This document shows positions 1 through 10,800 of a stretch of 64,000 nucleotides of DNA, piece by piece (position 1 is the stretch's first letter; each line of letters starts with the position of its first letter). The translations under genes were made by a program, and so were the position numbers. The stretch comes from Aphis gossypii. Taxonomy: Eukaryota; Arthropoda; Insecta; Hemiptera; Aphididae. The notes under the pieces are model-generated. The model saw only the letters and a program-made list of their open reading frames with translations, did not search any database and was not told where the DNA came from. Where the stretch lies: assembly GCF_020184175.1 (NCBI RefSeq), contig NC_065531.1, forward strand, positions 41,871,213 through 41,935,212, in the 5' to 3' direction.

Positions 1-2085
1 ATTTTTTTTATTTTTTCAAATATATTTCAAAATATTTTTTTTTTTTTTTTTTATTTTCAAAATTTTTTTTTTTTTTAAATAATTTTATTTTTTCAAATAT
101 TTTTTTAAAATATTTTATTTATTTTAAAATATTTTTTATTTATTCAAATATATTTCAAAATATTTTTTTTTTTTTGTAAAATAATTTTATTTTTTCAAAT
201 ATATTTCAAAATATTTTTTTTATTTTTAAAATTTATTTTTATTTTTAAAATATATTTCAAAATATTTTTTTTATTTTTTTTTATTTTCAAAATATTTTTT
301 TTTATTTTATAAATATTTTTTTTATTTTTAAAATATATTTCAAAATATTTTTTTTATTTTTAAAATATATATTCAAAATATTATTTTATTTATTCAAATA
401 TATTTCAAAATATTTTTTTTTTTTTTAAATAATTTTATTTTTTCAAATATTTTTTTAAAATATTTTATTTTATTTTTAAAATATTTTTTTTATTTTATCA
501 AATTATTTTCAAAATATTTTTTTTATTTTTAAAATATATATTTTTATTTTTAAAATATATTTCAAAATTTTTTTTATTTTTATTTTTTCAAATATATTTC
601 AAAATATTTTTTTTTTTTTTTTATTTTCAAAATATTTTTTTTATTTTATAATATTTTTTTTTATTTTTTCAAATATATTTTCAAAATATTTTTTTTATTT
701 TTAAAATTAATTGTATTTTTAAAATATTTTCAAAATATTTTTTTTATTTTTTTTTATTTTCAAAAATTTTTTTTATTTTATAAATATTTTTTATTTTTAA
801 AATATATTTTAAAATATTTTTTTTATTTTAAAAATATATTCAAAATATTATTTTTTATTTATTCAAATATATTTCAAAATATTTTTTTTTTTTTTAAATA
901 ATTTTATTTTTTCAAATATTTTTTTAAAAATATATTTATTTTATTTTTAAAATATTTTTTTTATTTTTTCAAATATATTTCAAAAATTTTTTTTTATTTT
1001 TAAAATTTATTTTTATTTTTAAAATATATTTCAAAATATTTTTTTTATTTTTTTTATTTTTTCAAATATATTTTCAAAATATTTTTTTTTAATTTTCAAA
1101 ATATTTTTTTTATTTTTTCAAATATATTTCAAAATATTTTTTTTTTTTTTTTTAAATAATTTTATTTTTTCAAATATTTTTTTAAAATATTTTTTTTTAA
1201 TTTTCAAAATATTTTTTTTTTTTTTTTTAAATAATTTTTTTTTTTTCAAATATATTTTTAAAATATTTTTTTTTATTTATAAATATTTTTAATTTTAAAA
1301 ATATATTTCAAAATATTTTTTTTTATTTTATCAAATATATTTCAAAATTTTTTTTTTAATTTAAATTATTTTTGATTTTAAAAATATATTTTTTTTAATT
1401 TTCAAAATATTTTATAAATATTTTTTATTTTTAAATATATTTCAAAATATTTTTTTTATTTTAAAAATTATTTTTATTTTTAAAAATATATTTCAAAATA
1501 TTTTTTTTATTTTTTCAAATATATTTCAAAATATTTTTGTTTTTTTTTTTTTTATTTTCAAAATATTTTTTTTTATTTATTCAAATATATTTTTAAAATA
1601 TTTTTTTTTAATTTTCAAAATATTTTTATTTTTTTAAAATAATTTTAATTTTTTCAAATATTTTTTCAAAATATTTTTTTTATTTTAAAATTTTTTTTTA
1701 TTTTTAAAATATATATTCAAAATATTTTTTTTTTTTTTTTTATTTTTTCAAATATATTTTCAAAATATTTTTTTTTTTTTTTTTAAAATATTTTTTTTTA
1801 TTTTATAAATATGATTTTATTTTTTTAAATTTTTTTTTTGTTTTTTTTTTTATTTTCAAAATATTTTTTTTTATTTTTTCAAATATATTTTGGAAATATT
1901 TTTTTTTTAATTTTCAAAATATTTTTTTTTTTTTTTAAATAATTTTTATTTTTTCAAATATTTTTTTTTAATTATTCAAATATATTTTGAAAATATTTTT
2001 TTTTATTTTCAAAATATTTTTTTTATTTTTAAAATATATATTCAAAATTTTTTTTTTATTTTTAAAATAATATTTCAAAAATGAT
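1..2085. repeat. T-rich divergent arm of AT satellite array
   Basis: Nearly pure A+T sequence. Poly-T runs are punctuated every 25-35 bases by a degenerate core of the type CAAATATATTTCAAAATATT. The same ATTTCAAAA core in the same orientation marks the homogeneous units that begin near 2,086, so this looks like the decayed flank of one array rather than a different repeat. It continues off the left edge of the window. No coding potential. Confidence 0.85.
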
Positions 2086-5000
2086 TTTTTTAAAAAATAA
2101 TATTTCAAAAAGAAGTTTTTGGAAAATAATATTTCAAAATAAAATTTTAGGTTATAATATTTTGAAAATAAGTTTTTTGAAAAATAATATTTCAAAAATG
2201 AGTTTTTCGAAAAATAATATCTCTTAATTAACTTTTTTCGAAAAATAATATTTCAAAAAGAAGTTTTTGGAAAATTAATATTTCAAAATAAAATTTTAGG
2301 TTATAATAATTTTGAAAATAAGTTTTTTTTGAAAAATAATATTTCAAAAAGAAGTTTTGAAAAATAATTATTTCAAAATTAACTTTTTTCGAAAATAATA
2401 TCTCTTAATTAACTTTTTTCGAAAAATAATATTTCAAAAATGAGTTTTTTGGAAAATTAATATTTCAAAAATGAGTTTTTTTCGAAAAATAATATCTCTT
2501 AATTAACTTTTTTCGAAAAATAATATTTCAAAAAGAAGTTTTTGGAAAATTAATATTTCAAAATAAAATTTTAGGTTATAATAATTTTGAAAATAAGTTT
2601 TTTTTGAAAAATAATATTTCAAAAAGAAGTTTTTGGAAAATTAATATTTCAAAAATGAGTTTTTCGAAAAATAATATCTCTTAATTAACTTTTTTCGAAA
2701 AATAATATTTCAAAAAGAAGTTTTTTGGAAAATTAATATTTCAAAATAAAATTTTATTTTATAATAATTTTGAAAATAAGTTTTTTTTGAAAAATAATAT
2801 TTCAAAAAGAAATTTTTGGAAAATTTATATTTCAAAAATGAGTTTTTTGAAAAATAATATTTCAAAATTAACTTTTTTCGAAAATAATATCTCTTATTAA
2901 CTTTTTTCGAAAAATAATATTCAAAAATGAGTTTTTTGGAAAATTAATATTTCAAAAATGAGTTTTTCGAAAAATAATATCTCTTAATTAACTTTTTTCG
3001 AAAAATAATATTTCAAAAAGAAGTTTTTTGGAAAATTATATTTCAAAATAAAATTTTAGGTTATAATAATTTTGAAAATAAGTTTTTTTTGAAAAATAAT
3101 ATTCAAAAAGAAGTTTTTTGGAAAATTAATATTTCAAAAATGAGTTTTTTCGAAAATAATATTTCAAAATTAACTTTTTTCGAAAATAATATTTCAAAAA
3201 TGAGTTTTTTGGAAAATTAATATTTCAAAAATGAGTTTTTTGAAAAACAATATTTCAAAATTAACTTTTTTCGAAAATAATATCTCTTAATTAACTTTTT
3301 TCGAAAAATAATATTTCAAAAAGAAGTTTTTTGGAAAATTAATATTTCAAAATAAAATTTTAGGTTATAATAATTTTGAAAATAAGTTTTTTTTGAAAAA
3401 TAATATTTCAAAAAGAAGTTTTTTGGAAAATTAATATTTCAAAAATGAGTTTTTTGAAAAAAAAATATTTCAAAATTAACTTTTTTTGAAAAATAATATT
3501 CAAAAAGAAGTTTTTCGAAAAATAATATCTCTTAATTAACTTTTTTCGAAAAATAATATTTCAAAAGAAGTTTTTTTGAAAAATAATATTTCAAAAGAAG
3601 TTTTTTGGAAAATTAATATTTCAAAAATGAGTTTTTTGAAAAAAAAATATTTCAAAATTAACTTTTTTTGAAAAATAATAATTCAAAAAGAAGTTTTTTG
3701 GAAAATTAATATTTCAAAAATGAGTTTTTTGAAAAATAATATTTCAAAATTAACTTTTTTCGAAAATAATATCTCTTAATTAACTTTTTTCGAAAAATAA
3801 TATTTCAAAAATGAGTTTTTTGGAAAATTAATATTTCAAAAATGAGTTTTTTGAAAAAAAATATTTCAAAATTAACTTTTTTTGAAAAATAATATTTCAA
3901 AAAGAAGTTTTTTGGAAAATTAATATTTCAAAAATGAGTTTTTTGAAAAAAAATATTTCAAAATTAACTTTTTTTGAAAAATAATATTTCAAAAAGAAGA
4001 GTTTTTTGGAAAATTAATTTCAAAAATGAGTTTTTTGAAAAAAAAATATTTCAAAATTAACTTTTTTTGAAAAATAATATTTCAAAAAGAAGTTTTTTGG
4101 AAAATTAATATTTCAAAAATGAGTTTTTTGAAAAAAAATATTTCAAAATTAACTTTTTTCGAAAAATAATATTTCAAAAAGAAGTTTTTTGGAAAATTAA
4201 TATTTCAAAATAAAATTTTAGGTTATAATAATTTTGAAAATAAGTTTTTTTTGAAAAATAATATTTCAAAAAGAAGTTTTTTGGAAAATTAATATTTCAA
4301 AAATGAGTTTTTTGAAAAAAAATATTTCAAAATTAACTTTTTTTGAAAAATATATCAAAAAGAAGTTTTTCGAAAAATAATATCTCTTAATTAACGTTTT
4401 TCGAAAAATAATATTTCAAAAAGAAGTTTTTTTGAAAAATAATATTTCAAAAAGAAGTTTTTTGGAAAATTAATATTTCAAAAATGAGTTTTTTGAAAAA
4501 TAATATTTCAAAATTAACTTTTTTCGAAAATAATATCTCTTAATTAACTTTTTTCGAAAAATAATATTTCAAAAATGAGTTTTTTGGAAAATTAATATTT
4601 CAAAAATGAGTTTTTCGAAAAATAATATCTCTTAATTAACTTTTTTCGAAAAATAATATTTCAAAAAGAAGTTTTTTGGAAAATTAATATTTCAAAATAA
4701 AATTTTAGGTTATAATAATTTTGAAAATAAGTTTTTTTTGAAAAATAATATTTCAAAAAGAAGTTTTTTGGAAAATTAATATTTCAAAAATGAGTTTTTT
4801 CGAAAATAATATCTCTTAATTAACTTTTTTCGAAAAATAATATTTCAAAAATGAGTTTTTTGGAAAATTAATATTTCAAAATAAAATTTTAGGTTATAAT
4901 AATTTTGAAAATAAGTTTTTTTTGAAAAATAATATTTCAAAAAGAAGTTTTTTGGAAAATTAATATTTCAAAAATGAGTTTTTTGAAAAAAAATATTTCA

Positions 5001-6440
5001 AAATTAACTTTTTTTGAAAAATATATCAAAAAGAAGTTTTTCGAAAAATAATATCTCTTAATTAACGTTTTTCGAAAAATAATATTTCAAAAAGAAGTTT
5101 TTTTGAAAAATAATATTTCAAAAAGAATTTTTTGGAAAATTAATATTTCAAAAATGAGTTTTTTGAAAAAAAAATATTTCAAAATTAACTTTTTTTGAAA
5201 AATATATCAAAAAGAAGTTTTTCGAAAAATAATATCTCTTAATTAACGTTTTTCGAAAAATAATATTTCAAAAAGAAGTTTTTTTGAAAAATAATATTTC
5301 AAAAAGAATTTTTTGGAAAATTAATATTTCAAAAATGAGTTTTTTGAAAAAAAAATATTTCAAAATTAACTTTTTTCGAAAAATAATATTTCAAAAAGAA
5401 GTTTTTTTGAAAAATAATATTTCAAAAAGAATTTTTTGGAAAATTAATATTTCAAAAATGAGTTTTTTGAAAAAAAAATATTTCAAAATTAACTTTTTTT
5501 GAAAAATAATAATTCAAAAAGAAGTTTTTTGGAAAATTAATATTTCAAAAATGAGTTTTTTGAAAAAAAATATTTCAAAATTAACTTTTTTTGAAAAATA
5601 TTTCAAAAAGAAGTTTTTCGAAAAATAATATCTCTTAATTAACGTTTTTCGAAAAATAATATTTCAAAAAGAAGTTTTTTTGAAAAATAATATTTCAAAA
5701 AGAAGTTTTTTGGAAAATTAATATTTCAAAAATGAGTTTTTTGAAAAAAAAATATTTCAAAATTAACTTTTTTTGAAAAATAATAATTCAAAAAGAAGTT
5801 TTTTGGAAAATTAATATTTCAAAAATGAGTTTTTTGAAAAATAATATTTCAAAATTAACTTTTTTCGAAAATAATATCTCTTAATTAACTTTTTTCGAAA
5901 AATAATATTTCAAAAAGAAGTTTTTTGGAAAATTAATATTTCAAAAATGAGTTTTTCGAAAAATAATATTTCAAAAAGAAGTTTTTTCGAAAAATAATAT
6001 TTCAAAAATGAGTTTTTCGAAAAATTATAATTCAAAATTAACTTTTTTTGAAAAATAATATTTCAAAAAGAAGTTTTTTGGAAAATTAATATTTCAAAAA
6101 TGAGTTTTTTCGAAAATAATATCTCTTAATTAACTTTTTTCGAAAAATAATATTTCAAAAAGAAGTTTTTTGGAAAATTAATATTTCAAAAATGATTTTT
6201 TTAAAAAATAATATTTCAAAAAGAAGTTTTTTGGAAAATTAATATTTCAAAATAAAATTTTAGGTTATAATAATTTTGAAAATAAGTTTTTTTTGAAAAA
6301 TAATATTTCAAAAATGAGTTTTTCGAAAAATAATATTTCAAAAAGAAGTTTTTTTGGAAAAATAATATTTCAAAATAAAGTTTTAGGTTATAATTATTTT
6401 GAAAATATGTTTTTTCGAAAAATAATATTTCTAAAATTAT
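2086..6440. repeat. Homogeneous ~30-bp AT satellite with higher-order structure
   Basis: Tandem units of about 30 bp, each with the core AATATTTCAAAA followed by a variable trailer and a T run. At least six unit types recur, with trailers AAGAAG, AATGAG, ATTAAC, the CTCTTAATTAAC type, ATAAAATTTTA, and a GGTTATAATAATTTTGAAAA unit. The ATAAAATTTTA unit is followed almost every time by the GGTTATAATAATTTTG unit (near 2,135, 2,270, 2,560, 2,740, 3,050, 3,350, 4,210, 4,690, 4,885 and 6,250), so there is a multi-monomer repeat above the 30-bp period. Because 30 is divisible by three, some frames stay open by chance (e.g. around 5,284-5,502); these are not genes. Confidence 0.9.
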
Positions 6441-6872
6441 TAATTATATTTAAAATATAATTTAAAATAGATTATTTTCAAAATATATATTTTTTTTTTA
6501 ATATATTTTCAAAATATGTTTAACCTAAAAAATTTTTTGAATTATTTTTTTTTTTATTTAAACAAATTTTTTATTTTTTTAATTTATTTAAAAAAAATTT
6601 ATTTTCAAAATATATTTTTTAGTTTTTCAAAAATATTTTCAAATTATAATTTAAAAATATTTATAACTTATTATTTTTTTTTTTATTTTTTTAAATATGT
6701 TTTCAAAATATTTATAACCTAAAAGTATTTTTTAATTTTTTTAAATATAATTTTAATTTTTTAAATTTATTTATAAAATAAATTGTTTTCAAAATATATT
6801 TTTTTGTGTTATTTTTTTCATTTTTTTAAAATATTTTTTCAAAAAATATTTTTTTATTTTTTATTTAATAAT
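6441..6872. repeat. Degenerate right arm of the satellite
   Basis: Past about 6,440 the units lose regularity and turn back into T-rich sequence with scattered TTTTCAAAATATATTTTT cores, mirroring 1-2,085. The array fades out near 6,870, where ordinary mixed sequence (TATAGTTGACGTTTTACTG) begins. A short open frame here is low-complexity Phe/Asn/Lys and is not a gene. Confidence 0.7.
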
Positions 6873-7163
6873 ATAAGTCTATGTAAATATAGTTGACGTT
6901 TTACTGATTTTTAAATTTAATTACTTTATAACATATTGTTACTGTTATACCTACGTTCGTATTTGTATGCTCTACGATTTGTGTATACTTTATTTGTAAC
7001 TTAATTTTACACCTCTCATTTTTTTTTAAAAAAATTTTAAAAATGTATACATAATACTAATTATTATATTATTTATTTTAGAACATTTTCGTTTTCTTTT
7101 GTGCATTACACTTTTTATGGAATAGTGCCTATGCTTACCTATATATATACATAGTATACGTAC
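6873..7163. other. Intron or 3' flank between satellite and kringle exon
   Basis: AT-rich single-copy-looking sequence. On the minus strand it begins with a strong donor, GCAGAAG|GTACGTATAC, directly after the kringle exon. If that donor is not used, an in-frame TAA follows at 7,135-7,137. A second donor-like AG|GTAAGC overlaps that stop. No further coding sequence is visible before the satellite. Confidence 0.5.
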
Positions 7164-7854
7164 CTTCTGCGGTCGGGAATTGAGCGGCCACGTAACCGCG
7201 GCCAGTTATCGCGGACAGTCCTACGAACGCGATGCGTCCACCTCCGTCTCCGTCGGCGCTGTCACTGAGTGTCCAACTGAATATCTTTCCGCCGGCAGCA
7301 GTGCTCATCGTCACGGAAGCGACTGTTCGACCGTCTGCACCACGGTCATCGTCCGCCAACCGGAACAGTAATTCTGTCCACCGACTGGCCATCAACAGAT
7401 GCGGGTATACGACCTGGTCGTCGGCGGCCGTCGTGGCAAGATCCGGCTCTCGGTCCCCGACCGCGGTCAACCGGTACAACACGATCTTTTCGTCGCCGTC
7501 CGCTCCAACTTGGACCAGATCGTACGACGACGGGTGGCCGGATCTGCGGAAGCGCAGCGACACGCCCTCGTAGACACCCGGCGCCCAACGCTTGAGCCGC
7601 AATCGCAGGCCCGAATCACCCCTCCAATCGGGCAACACGTGCATCCAGTGAACGCCGTCGCCACCGATCAGCAGCGTATCGGAATCGTCACTACCGTCGT
7701 CCGAACAGCCGGGAACGTCGCACGAGTCCGTTTCGGCGGTGCCGCTGACACGACACCAAGCGCCCGTCGGTTCTCTGGTCGGGTTCCGGCAGTAGTTGGA
7801 CGCCGCCGACGCCGAACCATCCGGGAAAGCGTAACCCTCGCCGGTGTACGACGC
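7164..7854 (-). CDS. Exon: second half of kringle 4 plus tail domain
   Basis: The acceptor is TAG at 7,855-7,857, and the frame opens with ASYTGEG. The second half of a kringle follows, with NYCRNP, an AWC cysteine and the closing SCDVPGC. After an Asp/Ser linker comes about 170 residues without an obvious family. Its WMHVLPDW and LRLKRWAP stretches echo FELKTWDP in the exon at 12 kb, so the two tails appear related. The exon is strikingly GC-rich against the satellite next to it. The preferred end is the donor at 7,163 (phase 1, after TAEG). Reading through instead adds a short tail, TYTMYIYR, and a stop at 7,135. The choice decides whether the gene continues past the satellite. Confidence 0.75.
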
Positions 7855-10800
7855 CTACTTTGACTTTATTTAATGAATGTTTACGTGCATAGTTAAAAAT
7901 TTTAAATATCACATGTGCATACGATCATTAATTATAATAGATATTGAAGAAATATATAGTTAAATAACTGAATGTAATCGAATTTAACCACTCGAGGCTA
8001 AGCGATCCGACATAATATTATAAAATTCGCAGGTATAACATACTACACCAACTTACCCAACTCAAGCATGTGCGGTTGGACACAGTTTTGTTGAGCTTGC
8101 CCAAGTAGTCGGTCGCGATTCCGGCAATGCTGCATCCTATAAAAACAATTCGTTAATAGTCATGATGGAAATGCAAAAGGCCAAAAAAATATCAAATTTA
8201 TATTTCTTATAGGGCAAACAGCCACTTATTTAATAAACTTATAATTTTACTATATAGTAGACACCAAAGCCCCTTGTTGACAGTTTTTTGAAAAAATCAT
8301 AATTTGTTAAGTACTAGGTGAAGGAGTAAGTTTTCAGTTTCAAAATTCAATTCATATCATCTAAAGCGTTGCCTAATTAATCTAAATGCATAAAAACATA
8401 AAAAATGTCAAATTATTTTTTCTTATTACTCCCACAGCCACGTGTTGTCAGTTTTTTCAAAAAAATACTAGTTTTTCGTATTTTTCACAGTGTAAAATTC
8501 ATACCACCATTTCGCAAACGCATTTCATATATTAAAAAACGTCGTAGTATCGTTTAGAACAGAAATAATATGGAATATCTCGGAATTTAAAGTCCAAATT
8601 TACGAAATACCGTTTTTTTGAAAAAATCATAATTTGTTAAGTACTGGGTGAAGGAGTAAGTTTTCAGCTTCGAAATTCAACACATATCATCTAAAGCGTT
8701 GCCTAATTGATGTAAATGCATAAAAACGTAAAAATCCACTGAGTGACAGACTTACAATCACCCAAAGGATCGTGTACACTATAATTTTATTGAGGGCTGT
8801 TTAATAAATTCGAAAAATTTGGGGGCCCATAAATATTTAATGTACATGTTTAACCAATGAAAATTTAGACAATCCGTCTCATGAAATAAAACTATAATTA
8901 ATGTAATCCTCTTTTAATTAATTTTGAAAATATATAATTTTAAAAAGAAATTTCCTATCTGTGTGTGTACTAGATAAATTTCATCCTTCTGCACGATGCG
9001 CAGTTTAATAATTATGATACATTTTATTTTGTTACTATTCGATGAAAGATCATCATAACAGTAACGCATTAAAGTGTACAACCGTCGGTTTTTTATTTAT
9101 CGATGTGCCTACTCTAACTGTCTATATAGGTAACATAAGTAAATTGTTACCTACATGCTATGTTTGACATTTTTTTGAAATTCTTATCGGATGGAAGAAC
9201 ATGTATTTTTGATTTACGTTAATGTTTAATTTTTTAGAATTCTAAAATGTCTTTAAAGTTAGTATGCCTATCGAGATGCGGGCAGTGTAATATATATATA
9301 TATAGTATTTATAAAAATTTCAAATTGTAATGTTTATTGTAATTTTTCTCTTCCAAAAAATAACCCAAGTCAACAAAACAAGTACCATTTTTTTTATTAT
9401 CCTACTTCATAGACCAACTACATTTATCATTATATACATAATTTATTGTCTAATTTATTTTTTTAAGTCACGTTCATTTAGGACTCACTTGTATTTCTAC
9501 ATTTCCGGATGCGACACGATCGTTTTTTGATCGCCTTGTTCTCCCAACCGCCGACGGCTACGTAACAATAAGGTCCGTTCGAATCTTTAGTCGGATTCCG
9601 GCAATAGTTTTTGGCTTTTACGTAACTTCGATCTATCAATGTTCTTTCCTTAACCAACTTACCGATGACAATAACGTTTTTATTTTGGCAATTATTCTAT
9701 CAATCCTGCTGGCCAGTTTTATTCGAGCCAAAATTCAAACTCACTTTACGCACTGACGAAATATTCCAAGAGAGGCACGGATCCCCGTTTTCGGTAATCC
9801 ACTGAGTTCCGCGATAATTTTCGCTCGATTCCGATATCACGCATTCTGGCAATGCTGCCTCGGGAAGGGGGTAGACTACAACAAATAAAATCACATATGT
9901 CTTAAATCTTAATAGATCTTTTTTTGGCTGGGGGGGATAGGTATATTTATGACATATTTTTAATATATGGATTGGAACGGCTAAGTTTGATCAATAATTG
10001 ATAAGTAAATTAAAATCTTATATTATATTATATAGTGAATAATTTTCGCTACAAGTAGAAGGTTATTAAAATCCGCATGCTACGTGCATACATTCTGGTC
10101 CACTACAATACAGCGTCCAGTGAGCGACGGTTTTTGATCCGATGGCGAACCAATGGAAAAATCTCAACTTGAAATCCGTTATGTTTAATAAAATCGTCGG
10201 ATTCTTTTCATGTTCGTTTGTAGTTCGTATTTGTAATATTTTGTCTGCAATTCTATAAACAAAAGGCTATGTACAATATACTTACGTTACAATTTAGTTA
10301 AACTAAAAACACTTCGATAAAAAACACCAGTAATACAAAAATAAAAATGGTCAATACTCAAAAACTTAAAACTCTGCTGTACTTTTGCATTTTTCTAAGT
10401 GGTATTATAACGGATTCAAAATAGATATTTTGTCATGGGTTATTTGAAGTTTAAGGGACAAATTCGAAGTAAATTTGTGAACTTTTTGGTCGAGTTGCGA
10501 ATTAGGTACTGAAAGTTAATTGTATATTTATACTATATAGTCATTAATAAATTCGGTCTATAATTCTTTTGATAATTTAAGTATATATTTAATTTTTAAA
10601 TTGGTATAGTATTTATGAATTATAAATTCCTCTGTAATAAAAAATTTTTTTAGTAATTTAGATTTATGAAAGTGTAAAAAATATATAATATTATAAATTA
10701 AATACGTAATCTCGTATTGATGCCATCTCCAATAAGATATCACATCCATTTCATACGTCTGATTAAAAATCATTTGTTTTTCACTGTTTGATTTTCCAAT

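Noticed and set aside
1968..2195. Lys/Asn/Phe-rich frame at the satellite boundary
   Set aside because: Low-complexity reading of tandem repeat DNA.
7399..7863. Plus-strand frame of 154 codons opposite the kringle-4 exon, and plus-strand frames opposite the 12-kb exon
   Set aside because: The minus strand carries the CRNP and CDVPGC/CDIPGC kringle motifs; the plus frames are antisense shadows.
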